Assembly: GCA_910822395.1 (NCBI GenBank)
Contig: OU365335.1
Coordinates: forward strand, 558,001-622,000
DNA: 64,000 nt
Reading direction: 5' to 3'
Origin: Pseudoclavibacter triregionum
GTDB taxonomy: Bacteria; Actinomycetota; Actinomycetes; Actinomycetales; Microbacteriaceae
The notes beneath the pieces were generated by a model. It searched no databases. It was not told the DNA's origin and saw only the letters and a list, made by a program, of their open reading frames with translations. The number at the start of each line of letters is the position of its first letter. Within the stretch, counting starts at the first letter, position 1. Of this stretch, positions 24,722 through 33,620 are shown one piece after another. The position numbers and the translations under genes were made by a program.

Positions 24722-26290
24722 CTACTCCCGCTTCGGCCCGTAGCGCGGCGCGTAGCACGCCATGAGCCCCGTCCCCGCGACGCCGATCGCCGCGAGCGAG
24801 GCCGCGACCGCCGGCAGCCCCGCCACCGCCGCGAGGCCGGACACGAGGAACGGCACGACGCCCGTCGCGAGGTCGGTGATGAAGTGCCATGCCGCGAGGA
24901 AGGGCGCCGGCCGCTCGGGCGGCGCCGCATCCGCCCCGAGGGTCATGATGATCCCGGACCCGATGCCGTTCGCGAGCCCGATGACGATCGCGACGGCGAC
25001 GAACCACGCCTGCGCGCTCGCGAGGTCGTGGGTGAGCGCGAGCGCCCCGAAGCCGAGCGTGAGGCCGGCGAGGGCGGGGACGCCGCTCGCGGCGCGACCC
25101 CAGCGGTCCATGATCCAGCCGGAGGCGAAGAAGAGGGCGAAGTCGAGGCCGCCGGAGATGCCCATGACGAGGGCGACGTCGGCATCCGACATCCCGATCG
25201 AGAGGCCCCACACGGGCAGCAGCACCTGGCGTGCCGTCCGCAGCAGCGCGACGATGCCGACGGTCGTGCCGAGGCGGGCGAGGACGGCGCGCGAGCGGCG
25301 CATCTCGGCGAAGATGCCGCCCGGTTCCTCGGCCTCGAGGTCCTCGAGGAGCTCGGACGAGCGCGGATCGCCGGGGACGGGCTGCGCCTCGTCGAGGGTG
25401 GCCTGGCCGACGACGCCCTCGGCCTCGGCGGCCGCGGCCACGGCATCCGTCGGGCCATGGGCGGCCGAGGTCGCGCCTTCGGAGGTGACAGAGGGAACAA
25501 GCCCGGCCGAGGCCGCCGCGGCCTGCGCCTCGGCCGCGATCTGCGCGCCGGGGGCGGCCGTGCCGACGACCGCGCCGCCCGGGGCCGCCTCTCCGGGCAT
25601 CCGCTCCCCCACCGCCGCGCTCGCGACGGTCGCCGCGCGTCCCGGAGAGCCCGGACCCTCGGTCGCGAGGGCCGCGCCGGGCGCGGGGGCCATCTCCTCG
25701 GGATCCGGCGCGAGCAGGAGCACGGCGATCGCGACGAGCTCCGCGACGAGCGCCGCCCAGAACACGGCCTGCGGCGAGCCGGTCGCGGAGATGATCGCGG
25801 CCGCGATGAAGGGCCCGACGAAGGCGCCGGCGCGGAAGACGCCGCCGAGGGTCGAGAGCGTCCTGGCCCGGTACTTCACGGGGACGGCGAGCGTGAGGTA
25901 GGCGTGGCGGGCGAGCGCGAAAGTCGCCGAGCAGACGCCGATGAGGAGGACGCCGGCGAGGATCTGCCACTCGGTCGGCGCGATGGCGCCGAGGACGACG
26001 CCGATGATGGAGCCGACCGCGGCGACGAGCATGGAGCGGCGCTCGCCGATCCGCGCGACGAGGGCGCCGGCGGGCAGGTCGCCGAGGATGCCGCCGAGGA
26101 CGACCGCGCCCGCGATGAAGGCCGCCGACTCGAGCCCGCCGCCGAGCGCGCGCACGGCGCTCGGGATGATCGGGACGACGGCCCCCATGCCGATCGAGGC
26201 CGCGAGCGTCGGCAGCATCGCGATGACGAGGACCCTCCGGAAGCTCGGGTCGAGCCCCGCGGGGGTCGGGGCGGTGCGGGTGGCGGGCAT
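24722..26290 (-). CDS. major facilitator transporter with a long central linker
   Basis: A 522-residue, 12-helix drug/sugar-type MFS protein. First half: PTLAASIGMGAVVPIIPSAV (helix 1), ILGDLPAGALVARIGERRSM (helix 2 and signature loop), and YRARTLSTLGGVFRAGAFVGP (helix 5). Helices 6 and 7 are separated by an unusually long hydrophilic Ala/Gly/Pro/Glu-rich segment, about residues 199-325, ending SSELLEDLEAEEPGG. The second half follows from about 335. Substrate unknown; similar sequences are efflux pumps. ATG 26290 lies 7 nt from a TACGGT -10 box. Confidence 0.85.
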   Translation of the reverse strand: MPATRTAPTPAGLDPSFRRVLVIAMLPTLAASIGMGAVVPIIPSAVRALGGGLESAAFIAGAVVLGGILGDLPAGALVARIGERRSMLVAAVGSIIGVVLGAIAPTEWQILAGVLLIGVCSATFALARHAYLTLAVPVKYRARTLSTLGGVFRAGAFVGPFIAAAIISATGSPQAVFWAALVAELVAIAVLLLAPDPEEMAPAPGAALATEGPGSPGRAATVASAAVGERMPGEAAPGGAVVGTAAPGAQIAAEAQAAAASAGLVPSVTSEGATSAAHGPTDAVAAAAEAEGVVGQATLDEAQPVPGDPRSSELLEDLEAEEPGGIFAEMRRSRAVLARLGTTVGIVALLRTARQVLLPVWGLSIGMSDADVALVMGISGGLDFALFFASGWIMDRWGRAASGVPALAGLTLGFGALALTHDLASAQAWFVAVAIVIGLANGIGSGIIMTLGADAAPPERPAPFLAAWHFITDLATGVVPFLVSGLAAVAGLPAVAASLAAIGVAGTGLMACYAPRYGPKRE

Positions 26291-26297
26291 GACGGAG

Positions 26298-26303
26298 ACC
26301 GTA
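26298..26303 (-). promoter_or_regulatory. -10 box of leaderless MFS gene
   Basis: TACGGT on the minus strand, 7 nt before ATG 26290. Confidence 0.55.
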
Positions 26304-26513
26304 TCGAGGCGCGATCCGAGCGGGCTGGGGCGGGCCGGGGCGGGGGTGGACGGTCGCGTCGCGGGGTCGAGCGCTGGGACCTGACCGGATTCCGGCCTTC
26401 GAGCCGAATGCGCGCTCGAGTGCCGAAATCTGGCCGGATTCCAGCGCCGGCGCCTGCCAGGCGAGCTGGCCGAAGCCGGAGGTGCGGCGGGCGGAGGGCG
26501 GAGGGCCGCGCCC

Positions 26514-27506
26514 CTAGGCCTCGGGCCCGACCGTCGGCGCCGAGCCGCGGCGGCGGCGCAGCTGGCCGGCGGCGCAGCCGCCGAGGATGAGCGCGCACGA
26601 GGCCAGCAGGAGCGCCGGCGCCTGCTCGCCGAAGAACATGACGCCGAAGATGACGCCGAAGACGATCATGAGCGCGTTGAGCATCATCGCCGCGGTCACC
26701 GTCGTGAAGCGGACGGCGAGGGTGAGGCATCCGAGCGCGACGCCGTTGAGAGCGCCGGCGCCGAGGAGCGTCCAGAGCTGCCGGCCGTCGAGCTCGGCGA
26801 AGTGCCGCCAGGCGTCGCCGCCGTTCGCGACGACGATCCAGAGCGCGAGCGAGATGCAGGCGCCCAGCGTCATCGAGCCGAGGACGGGCACGAAGCGGCC
26901 GCCGCCGCTCTGGGCGCGACGGTTGATCGTGGTGCCGATCGCGTAGCTCGCGCCCGTGAGCACGGAGAAGACGAAGCCGAGGATGGCGAGGGCGAGCTCC
27001 GTCGGCGTCCCCGCCGCCGAGGCGCCGGCGAAGACGAGGCCGGCGAGCATGAGGCCGATGCCCGCGAACTGGGCGGCGGTGGGGCGCTCCTTGAGGACGA
27101 TCCAGCTCAGCATCGCGCTCGTGACGAGGTTGCCGCCCGTGAGCGCGGCGGTCGCGATGCCGAGGCCGACCCAGCCGAGGGCGGCGAAGAGGAGGGTGTT
27201 GCCGAGGAAGAGGGCGACGATGCCGCCGACGAAGGCGGCGCCGGCGAGCTTCGGGCCGATGAAGGCCGGATGGCTCGGGCGCATGGAGGCCGGCCGCAGC
27301 GCGATCGCCATGATCGCGAGCGCGAGCAGGAGCGGCACCTGGCGCAGGAGCGAGGAGACGAAGGGGTCGACCTCGTGGGCGACGGATCGCAGGAGCGCGT
27401 TCACGCCCGCGTAGGCGACCGCGCTCGCGAGGGCGAGGAGGTTGCCGAGCGTCGCGTCGCCGAAGCGCCCGCCGGGTCGGTTCGGGTCGGGCGCGGCCTG
27501 GGTCAT
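26514..27506 (-). CDS. EamA/DMT-family transporter
   Basis: A 330-residue, 10-helix drug/metabolite transporter built of two EamA repeats, about residues 20-155 and 170-310. Helix 1 is LGNLLALASAVAYAGVNALL; the end of each repeat has the typical WIVLKERPTAAQFAGIGLM and VMFFGEQAPALLLASCALIL. The C-terminus is basic (QLRRRRGS). Substrate cannot be inferred. ATG 27506 is 6 nt from a TAGCCT -10 box. It is monocistronic; a 494-nt repeat-rich gap separates it from clpC. Confidence 0.88.
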   Translation of the reverse strand: MTQAAPDPNRPGGRFGDATLGNLLALASAVAYAGVNALLRSVAHEVDPFVSSLLRQVPLLLALAIMAIALRPASMRPSHPAFIGPKLAGAAFVGGIVALFLGNTLLFAALGWVGLGIATAALTGGNLVTSAMLSWIVLKERPTAAQFAGIGLMLAGLVFAGASAAGTPTELALAILGFVFSVLTGASYAIGTTINRRAQSGGGRFVPVLGSMTLGACISLALWIVVANGGDAWRHFAELDGRQLWTLLGAGALNGVALGCLTLAVRFTTVTAAMMLNALMIVFGVIFGVMFFGEQAPALLLASCALILGGCAAGQLRRRRGSAPTVGPEA

Positions 27507-27512
27507 GGAGCG

Positions 27513-27518
27513 AGGCTA
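27513..27518 (-). promoter_or_regulatory. -10 box of leaderless EamA gene
   Basis: TAGCCT on the minus strand, 6 nt before ATG 27506. Confidence 0.6.
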
Positions 27519-27556
27519 CGCCCGTTCGCGGCTCGCGATGCGACCGAGGGATCTGA

Positions 27557-27597
27557 GGTGGTCGAGGAGCGAGCGCGGCGAGCGTCTCGAAACCTCC
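27557..27597. repeat. palindromic repeat family B, copy 7 (reverse)
   Basis: Starts GGTGGTCGAGGAGCGAGCG and ends CGTCTCGAAACCTCC. One end base pair is lost (GGTGG against CCTCC). Confidence 0.8.
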
Positions 27598-27612
27598 GGA
27601 CTCCAAGACATG

Positions 27613-27672
27613 CGCTACCGAATCGGGCGTCCGATGCCGGAAACGCGGTAGCGGACACCCGCATCGGCAGCG
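27613..27672. repeat. palindromic repeat family D, copy 2
   Basis: The arm GCTACCGAATCGGGCGTCCG pairs imperfectly with GCGGACACCCGCATCGGCAG. It shares the core GGGCGTCCG with the copy at 19671. Confidence 0.6.
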
Positions 27673-27684
27673 AACGCGGCCGGC

Positions 27685-27742
27685 GCTGGCCGATCGCTCG
27701 ACGGCTGGCGGATGTCGGCCAGCGAATGAGCGAACGGCCAGC
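27685..27742. repeat. palindrome E
   Basis: The outer arms GCTGGCCGATCGCTC and GAGCGAACGGCCAGC match at 14 of 15 positions, and inner GGCTGGC/GGCCAGC arms continue the stem. It is single-copy in this window. Confidence 0.65.
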
Positions 27743-27766
27743 ACGACGGCGAGGCGACGCACGTGA

Positions 27767-27807
27767 GGCGGCCGAGGAGCGAGCACAGCGAGCGTCTCGG
27801 AACCGCC
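27767..27807. repeat. palindromic repeat family B, copy 8 (reverse)
   Basis: Starts GGCGGCCGAGGAGCGAGC and ends GCGTCTCGGAACCGCC. Its outer arm has changed from GGTGG/CCACC to GGCGG/CCGCC on both sides, a paired change. It lies directly left of C copy 2. Confidence 0.8.
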
Positions 27808-27822
27808 GGCGGACCCGGAAAC

Positions 27823-27931
27823 GGCACAGCCTGCAGTGGATTCGGACCCAAGCGGGAGCGGGGAACTCGGCGATCCGCGGGATCACGAGGCTCGCCGAGT
27901 GCAAGCCGCGGAATGCACTGCGAAGTGTGCC
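27823..27931. repeat. repeat family C, copy 2 (109 bp, inverted ends)
   Basis: The left end GGCACAGCCTGCAGTGGATT and the right end GGAATGCACTGCGAAGTGTG with CC are inverted. It has the same length as copy 3 at 53636, with which it shares CTGCAGTGGATTCGG. Confidence 0.7.
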
Positions 27932-27954
27932 GCCTAGTCTCCGGGAACGCCGAA

Positions 27955-27982
27955 GGCCCCGAGACCGTGGGGTCTCAGGGCC
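27955..27982 (-). terminator. terminator of clpC
   Basis: GGCCCCGAGACC (27955-27966) pairs with GGTCTCAGGGCC (27971-27982) with one mismatch and a GTGG loop, 18 nt beyond the clpC stop. Confidence 0.7.
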
Positions 27983-28000
27983 CTCGCGCGTAGAGCCGGG

Positions 28001-30517
28001 CTACTCGGCCGAGTCGCCCGCGGGGGCCTCGGGGCCGGAGCCGACGCCCGCGCCCGCGCCGACCGGCTCGAGGCGGCCTCGCGTGGTGAAGGTGAACTCC
28101 GTGCCGTCGTAGTCGACCGACACGTGGTCGCCCGCGGTGAGGTTGCCGCGGAGGATCTCCTCCGAGAGCAGATCCTCGACCTCGTGCTGCACCGCGCGGC
28201 GCAGCGGTCGGGCGCCGAGGGCCGGGTCGAAGCCGATCTTGATGAGCTGCTTCTTCGCCTCCTCCGACACCTCGATGGTCATGTCGCGGTCGAGCATGCG
28301 CTCCGAGAGGCGCTTCACGAAGAGGTCCACGATCTGCAGGAGCTCCTTCGAGCTGAGCTGCGGGAACACGATCGTGTCGTCGACGCGGTTGAGGAACTCG
28401 GGCTTGAAGTGCTTCTTGAGCTCCTCGTTCACCTTCGCCTTCATGCGGTCGTAGGACGTCTGGGTGTCGCCGTCGGCCTGGAAGCCGACCGGGCCGCCCG
28501 CGATGTCCTTCGTGCCGAGGTTCGTCGTCATGATGATGACGGTGTTCTTGAAGTCGACGATCCGGCCCTGGCCGTCGGTGAGGCGGCCCTCCTCGAGCAC
28601 CTGGAGCAGCGAGTTGAAGATGTCCGGGTGCGCCTTCTCGATCTCGTCGAAGAGCACGACGGAGAACGGCTTGCGACGCACCTTCTCGGTGAGCTGGCCG
28701 CCCTCCTCGAAGCCGACGAATCCGGGAGGAGCGCCGAAGAGGCGCGAGACCGTGTGCTTCTCGCCGAACTCCGACATGTCGAGCGAGATGAGCGCCGACT
28801 CGTCGTCGAAGAGGAACTCCGCGAGCGCCTTCGCGAGCTCGGTCTTGCCGACGCCCGTGGGGCCGGCGAAGATGAACGACCCCGAGGGGCGGTTCGGGTC
28901 CTTGAGGCCGGCGCGGGTGCGGCGGATCGTCTTGGAGAGGGCCTTGATGGCCTCGTCCTGGCCGATGACGCGCTCGTGGAGGGCGTCCTCCATGAACACG
29001 AGGCGGGCGGTCTCCTCCTCGGTGAGCTTGTAGACCGGGATGCCCGTGGCTTGCGCGAGCACCTCGGCGATGAGCCCGGCGTCGACGGTGCCGGACGCCT
29101 TGACGTCGCCGTCCTTCCACTTCTTCTCGAGGCGTACGCGCTCGTCGAGCAGCTGCTTCTCGTCGTCGCGGAGGCTCGCGGCCTTCTCGAAGTCCTGGGC
29201 CTCGGCGGCCTGCTCCTTCTCGCGGCGGACGGACGCGATCTTGTCGTCGAGCTCACGCAGCTCGGGCGGCGAGGAGAGCACCGAGAGGCGCAGGCGGGCG
29301 CCTGCCTCGTCGAGGAGGTCGATGGCCTTGTCCGGGAGGAAGCGGTCCGAGACGTAGCGGTCGGCGAGGTTCGCGGCCGCGACGATGGCGTCCTCGGTGA
29401 TCGTCACCTTGTGGAAGTCCTCGTAGCGGTCCTTGAGGCCCTTGAGGATGTTGATCGTGTGGGCGATCGAGGGCTCGTCGACGGTGACCGGCTGGAAGCG
29501 GCGCTCGAGCGCGGCGTCCTTCTCGAAGTGCTTCTTGTACTCGTCGAGGGTCGTGGCGCCGATCGTCTGGAGCTCGCCGCGCGCGAGGAGCGGCTTGAGG
29601 ATCGAGGCGGCGTCGATCGCGCCCTCGGCGGCGCCCGCGCCCACGAGGGCGTGGATCTCGTCGATGAAGACGATGATGTCGCCGCGCGTGCGGATCTCCT
29701 TCGTGACCTTCTTGAGGCGCTCCTCGAAGTCGCCGCGGTAGCGCGAGCCCGCGATGAGCGAGCCGAGGTCGAGGGAGTAGACCTGCTTGTTCTTGAGCGT
29801 CTCCGGCACGTCGCCGTTCACGATCGCCTGCGCGAGGCCCTCGACGACGGCGGTCTTGCCGACGCCGGGCTCGCCCACGAGGACGGGGTTGTTCTTCGAG
29901 CGGCGCGAGAGGATCTGCATGACGCGCTCGATCTGCTTCTCGCGGCCGACGACCGGGTCGAGCTTGCCGTCGCGCGCGGCCTGCGTGAGGTTGCGGCCGT
30001 ACTGGTCGAGGACGGCCGAGCCCTGCTGCTGGCTCGAAGGGGCGGGCTGCTCGCCGCCGGCGGCGACGGGCTCCTTGCCCTGGAAGCCGGAGAGGAGCTG
30101 GAGCACCTGCTGGCGCACGCGGTTGAGCTCGGCGCCGAGCTTCACGAGCACCTGGGCGGCGACGCCCTCGCCCTCGCGGATGAGGCCGAGGAGGATGTGC
30201 TCGGTGCCGATGTAGTTGTGGCCGAGCTGGAGCGCCTCGCGGAGCGAGAGCTCGAGCACCTTCTTCGCGCGGGGCGTGAAGGGGATGTGGGCGGTCGGAC
30301 GCTGCTGGCCGGTGCCGATGATGTCCTGCACCTGCTCGCGGACCGCGTCGAGGGAGATGTCGAGCGACTCGAGCGCCTGGGCGGCGACGCCCTCGCCCTC
30401 GTGGATCAGCCCGAGCAGGATGTGCTCGGTGCCGATGTAGTTGTGGTTGAGCATCTTCGCCTCTTCCTGGGCGAGGACGATCACTCGACGCGCGCGGTCG
30501 GTGAAGCGTTCGAACAT
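28001..30517 (-). CDS. clpC: ATP-dependent Clp protease ATPase subunit ClpC
   Basis: Hsp100 unfoldase of 838 residues that feeds substrates to ClpP. Two Clp_N repeats (1-65 and 78-145), each with [17 protein letters not shown]-1 with Walker A GEPGVGKT (215-222); a UVR-type coiled segment near residue 430 ([18 protein letters not shown]); AAA-2 with Walker A GPTGVGKT near residue 555; and the ClpP-loop region [19 protein letters not shown] nearby. ATG 30517 was chosen for the perfect AAGGAGG at 30523-30529 and the family start [11 protein letters not shown]. In actinobacteria the gene is usually under ClgR control, and a matching site lies upstream. Confidence 0.98.
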   Translation of the reverse strand: MFERFTDRARRVIVLAQEEAKMLNHNYIGTEHILLGLIHEGEGVAAQALESLDISLDAVREQVQDIIGTGQQRPTAHIPFTPRAKKVLELSLREALQLGHNYIGTEHILLGLIREGEGVAAQVLVKLGAELNRVRQQVLQLLSGFQGKEPVAAGGEQPAPSSQQQGSAVLDQYGRNLTQAARDGKLDPVVGREKQIERVMQILSRRSKNNPVLVGEPGVGKTAVVEGLAQAIVNGDVPETLKNKQVYSLDLGSLIAGSRYRGDFEERLKKVTKEIRTRGDIIVFIDEIHALVGAGAAEGAIDAASILKPLLARGELQTIGATTLDEYKKHFEKDAALERRFQPVTVDEPSIAHTINILKGLKDRYEDFHKVTITEDAIVAAANLADRYVSDRFLPDKAIDLLDEAGARLRLSVLSSPPELRELDDKIASVRREKEQAAEAQDFEKAASLRDDEKQLLDERVRLEKKWKDGDVKASGTVDAGLIAEVLAQATGIPVYKLTEEETARLVFMEDALHERVIGQDEAIKALSKTIRRTRAGLKDPNRPSGSFIFAGPTGVGKTELAKALAEFLFDDESALISLDMSEFGEKHTVSRLFGAPPGFVGFEEGGQLTEKVRRKPFSVVLFDEIEKAHPDIFNSLLQVLEEGRLTDGQGRIVDFKNTVIIMTTNLGTKDIAGGPVGFQADGDTQTSYDRMKAKVNEELKKHFKPEFLNRVDDTIVFPQLSSKELLQIVDLFVKRLSERMLDRDMTIEVSEEAKKQLIKIGFDPALGARPLRRAVQHEVEDLLSEEILRGNLTAGDHVSVDYDGTEFTFTTRGRLEPVGAGAGVGSGPEAPAGDSAE

Positions 30518-30621
30518 CGATTCCTCCTTGCTTCGCGGCCATGGAGCTCGATCGTCGAGGGATCGGCCGCGAGCCGTCGCGATCAAAGATACGGACGGCG
30601 ACGGGCCCGCGGGGGGCTGTT

Positions 30622-30632
30622 CGCCAGGGGCG
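30622..30632. promoter_or_regulatory. candidate ClgR operator upstream of clpC
   Basis: CGCCAGGGGCG matches, as I recall it, the corynebacterial ClgR core CGCYNANRGCG at all but one of its fixed positions, and TT precedes it. It is 105 nt upstream of the clpC ATG. A TATCTT hexamer at 30592-30587 could be the -10. The rest of the 233-nt gap shows only loose GCGGGCATCCGG-like repeats. Confidence 0.35.
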
Positions 30633-30750
30633 GAGGGGGCTTCGGCGGGCGCTCAGGCCGGCGTCGCGGCGGGCATCCGGACAGCCGACCCGGCGAGCAT
30701 CCGCGCAGGCGACCAGGCGGTCATCCGGGCGGGCGTCCGGCGGCGCGCCG

Positions 30751-31953
30751 CTACGGCTGCGGCGAGGCCGAGCCGCCCGCCGCCGTCGGGTCGGCGACGA
30801 GGCTCGGCGACACCGAGCAGCGGCCGGTGGCGACCGAGCGGGGATCGACCGTGGCGCGGTGGCGCAGCCACGACTCCGCGAGCGCCGAGCTCGCCTGCGG
30901 CCAGTCGGCGTCGCCCGTGAGGACGCAGCCGCGCACGCTGAGGCCGAGCTCGAAGTTGCCGGCGTCCTGGAGCGGGTTGGCGAGGAGGGCGACCTCGAAG
31001 TCGGATCCCGTCTCGTCGAGGCTGTCGACGAGCGCCGTGAGCGGCTGCCACGCCGCGCTCTGCTCGAGCTGCGCCTCGGCGGTCGACTTCGTCGCGCTCG
31101 CGAGGGTGTCGTCGAAGACCATGAGCTCGGCCGAGAGCGGCGGGGAGGCGGCCGGGTCGGCGTCGAGCTGGAATGCGGCGTGCGCGTCGAGGGCGGCGAG
31201 CGCGGCGCCGAACTCGGCGAATCGCGACACATCGCCCGCGGTCGGGAGGGCGGGCTGCGCGAAGGTGGCGCGGGCCTGGTCGTCGTAGGCCGTGAGCTCC
31301 CACTCGCCGTCGGCGACGCCGGGGTCGCCCGCGGCACGGGCCTCCTCGACGAGCGAGGCGAGCCCGGCGGCGTCGGCCTCGTCGGGGAGCTCGAGGAGCA
31401 CGTAGCGCCCGGCCGCGCTCGGAGAGGCGGGTTCGGCTCCTGTGCCCGAATCGTCCGTGTCGGCCGACGAGCCGGTCGTCGTGTCGGGCGAGGACGCGAA
31501 GGAGTCGTAGGAGGCGATCTCGCGCATCGTCACGCGCTCGAAGCCGAGGCGGGCGAGGGCGAGCCAGTAGTCGAGCTGCGAGGCGATCGCGGCGTCGTCG
31601 CCGGCGTCGAAGTAGGAGAACTCGGATTCGCCGAAGGCGATGACGCGCTGCCCCGGCAGCGATCCGTCGGCGAGGCGCTGCTCGCCGAAGGCGTGGACCG
31701 CGCTCGCGATGATCGAGAGGTCCGGCGTGGAGACGTCGTCGCGGAGGACGACATCGAGGTCGACGCGCCCGGTCGTCGGGTTCTCGCTCGTCACCGCGGA
31801 GAGGACGCCGGGCAGGGCGGCGATCTGGTCGCCGGGCGCGGCGCCGGGGGCGACGAGGGGCACGTGCGCGCCCTCGGAGCAGCCGACGAGGCCGGCGGAC
31901 ACGGTCAGCCCGAGGGCGCACGCGGCGAGGGCCGCGCGAACGGTGCTCCGCAT
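30751..31953 (-). CDS. lipoprotein of unknown function
   Basis: A 400-residue exported protein with a lipobox at the end of its signal peptide: RAALAACALGLTVSAGLVGC, cysteine 25 being the lipidation site. The rest is hydrophilic with no catalytic motif I recognise. A Ser/Thr/Asp-rich linker (SSPDTTTGSSADTDDSGTG) at about 153-175 divides two similar-sized halves. The preceding GGGAGG supports ATG 31953. It is upstream of clpC on the same strand but 233 nt away, so probably a separate unit. Confidence 0.75.
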   Translation of the reverse strand: MRSTVRAALAACALGLTVSAGLVGCSEGAHVPLVAPGAAPGDQIAALPGVLSAVTSENPTTGRVDLDVVLRDDVSTPDLSIIASAVHAFGEQRLADGSLPGQRVIAFGESEFSYFDAGDDAAIASQLDYWLALARLGFERVTMREIASYDSFASSPDTTTGSSADTDDSGTGAEPASPSAAGRYVLLELPDEADAAGLASLVEEARAAGDPGVADGEWELTAYDDQARATFAQPALPTAGDVSRFAEFGAALAALDAHAAFQLDADPAASPPLSAELMVFDDTLASATKSTAEAQLEQSAAWQPLTALVDSLDETGSDFEVALLANPLQDAGNFELGLSVRGCVLTGDADWPQASSALAESWLRHRATVDPRSVATGRCSVSPSLVADPTAAGGSASPQP

Positions 31954-32100
31954 GATCGCCTCCCTTCGGCATGGCCGCGGACGCGGTGACGCTGAGCCGA
32001 GGCGGACCCGCTCCGGATTGAGGACACGCTAGGTCGCCTGCCCCGGAGCGGGCTGTATGGGAGGTGGGAGAAGCGAAGCTTCTTCAGCGATGCGCGTCGA

Positions 32101-33240
32101 TCAAGCAACCGAGTCGGGCGTCGCGGCCTCGTCCTCCGGCCCGTGCTCCCCCGCGGCGCCGATGGCCGGGATCATCCGCCACACGATCGCGAGGACGACC
32201 GCCGTCCCGATGCCCGCCCACCACATCGTCGTCGTGACGCCCGCCTGCTGGGCGAGGAGCCCGCCGAGCGGCGAGCCGAGCGCCGTCCCGCCGAACATGC
32301 CGAGCAGGTAGACGCTCGACACGCGGCCGCGCATCCGCGAGGGCACCGCGCGGCCCCGGATGGTGCCGGAGATCGTGCCCCAGATCGTCCCGTAGGCCCC
32401 GAAGACGAAGAGGATGGCGGCCGCCACGGCCCAGCTCGTCGTGAGCGCGAAGCCGAGATGCACGAGCACCTCGACGCACAGGAGCGTGCGCATCATGCCC
32501 GCATAGCTGAAGCGCCGCTCGAGCATCCCGTAGCACGCGGTGCCGAGCAGCCCGCCGATCGCCGACGCGGTCATGAGGAGGCCGTAGCCGGCGGCGTCGA
32601 GCCCGAGCACCTCCTTGGCGTAGACGACGAGCACGCCCCACGTCATGCCGAAGGTGATGTTGAAGGCGAAGAGGATGATCGCGAGCGAGCGGATGGCGGC
32701 GTGGCCCCACAGCCACCGGAACCCGGAGCCGAGCTCGCGCCGCACGCGCGCGATGGCGCCGCCGACGGGCATCGAGCCGGTCGTCTCGTCGCGGTGCTCC
32801 GGCATCCGCAGCCCCGCGATCGCCCAGAGGGCGAGCAGCGTCGTGACGCCCGCCGCGCCGTACGGAAGGGCGGCGCCGAGCGCGAAGAGCGCGAGGTAGA
32901 GGAGCGGGATAGTGAGCGCGCCCGTGAGCAGCAGCGCGACGAGGCCGCCGAGCACGAGCGCGCGGCACGTCGACGCGAGCACCATGAGGCGCACGCGCGG
33001 CATCCGGTCGGCGAGGATGCCGGCGAACAGGCTCAGCGCGATCCACGGCAGCTGCGAGGCGACCGGCGCGAGGGAGATGAGCAGCGGGTCGGGCGTGAGG
33101 CGCGCGACGAGGAGCGGACCGGCCGAGAGGAGGAGCCCGTCGCCGAGGTTGCCCGCGAGCGAGGAGGCGAAGACCCGCCGGAACGGTCCGCCGAGCTTCG
33201 CGGGGAGGAGGCGCTCGAGGACCGGCTCGAGCGCCGGCAC
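32101..33240 (-). CDS. MFS transporter (MFS_3, enterobactin-exporter type) with an apparent internal deletion
   Basis: A 379-residue transporter; relatives have about 420-440. Helix 1-2 begins FRRVFASSLAGNLGDGLLLSA, and the signature loop is LADRMPRVRLMVLAS. After helix 4 the sequence jumps from YLALFALGAA straight to LPYGAAGVTTLLALWAIAG, so the usual segment of about 55-60 residues (the T-E-F-D-N-A type loop, the PRERLERANG region and helix 5) seems to be missing, in frame. The second half is complete: FAFNITFGMTWGVLVVYAKE, MRGRVSSVYLLGMFGGTALG. The start is 1 nt after the small membrane protein gene, so the two form an operon. It may not be functional as a transporter. Confidence 0.8.
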   Translation of the reverse strand: MPALEPVLERLLPAKLGGPFRRVFASSLAGNLGDGLLLSAGPLLVARLTPDPLLISLAPVASQLPWIALSLFAGILADRMPRVRLMVLASTCRALVLGGLVALLLTGALTIPLLYLALFALGAALPYGAAGVTTLLALWAIAGLRMPEHRDETTGSMPVGGAIARVRRELGSGFRWLWGHAAIRSLAIILFAFNITFGMTWGVLVVYAKEVLGLDAAGYGLLMTASAIGGLLGTACYGMLERRFSYAGMMRTLLCVEVLVHLGFALTTSWAVAAAILFVFGAYGTIWGTISGTIRGRAVPSRMRGRVSSVYLLGMFGGTALGSPLGGLLAQQAGVTTTMWWAGIGTAVVLAIVWRMIPAIGAAGEHGPEDEAATPDSVA

Positions 33241-33241
33241 G

Positions 33242-33430
33242 CTAGCGGCTCGCCTTGGGCTCGGGGCGCGGCGGGAGGCCCATGCGGGCTCGCTCCTCGG
33301 CCTCGACCTGGGCGTGCATCCTGCGCTCGTTGCGATCGCCCACGATGCAGGCGCGGACGATGAACCCGAAGAAGGTGCCGATGACGACCGTCGGGGTCAG
33401 CGACCAGAGCGCGTTCATCCAGAAGTCCAT
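33242..33430 (-). CDS. small membrane protein upstream of the MFS gene
   Basis: A 62-residue protein with one membrane helix (LWSLTPTVVIGTFFGFIVRAC) and a charged C-terminus (RNERRMHAQVEAEERARMG). Coding is supported by its tight link to the MFS gene: its stop is 1 nt before the MFS ATG. A TAGACT -10-like box is 9 nt before the ATG. Function unknown. Confidence 0.7.
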   Translation of the reverse strand: MDFWMNALWSLTPTVVIGTFFGFIVRACIVGDRNERRMHAQVEAEERARMGLPPRPEPKASR

Positions 33431-33483
33431 GATCCCGCCAGTCTACGCGGCGAGGGTGGGGGCGGCCAGAGGTCATGGATGCA

Positions 33484-33524
33484 GATGGTTGAGGAGCGGG
33501 CGCAACCCGCGTCTCGAAGCCATC
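33484..33524. repeat. palindromic repeat family B, copy 9 (reverse)
   Basis: Starts GATGGTTGAGGAGCGGGCG and ends CCGCGTCTCGAAGCCATC. The trailing CGGTGACCG also follows the B copy at 19591, so these two share flanking sequence. Confidence 0.8.
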
Positions 33525-33540
33525 CGGTGACCGCGTGGCG

Positions 33541-33612
33541 ATTCAGAAACCGCAAATAACGGCCGATGCCCCCACGTACGGGACATCGGCCGCCTATTTG
33601 CGGAATCTGAAC
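33541..33612. repeat. palindromic repeat family F, copy 2 (likely lysS terminator)
   Basis: The arms TTCAGAAACCGCAAATA and TATTTGCGGAATCTGAA bracket CGGCCGATG...CATCGGCCG. It lies 9 nt beyond the lysS stop on the minus strand. Confidence 0.75.
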
Positions 33613-33620
33613 GCGAATCC

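Noticed and set aside
27823-27931. Insertion sequence remnant in family C
   Set aside because: The 109-120 bp units hold no transposase fragment in any frame. They are kept as small repeats and not called IS remnants.
28124-31288. A 1054-codon open frame on the plus strand opposite clpC
   Set aside because: It mirrors clpC and the lipoprotein gene; its product is Leu/Glu/Val/Arg-rich with no family motif. Long antisense frames arise from the high third-position GC of the real genes.
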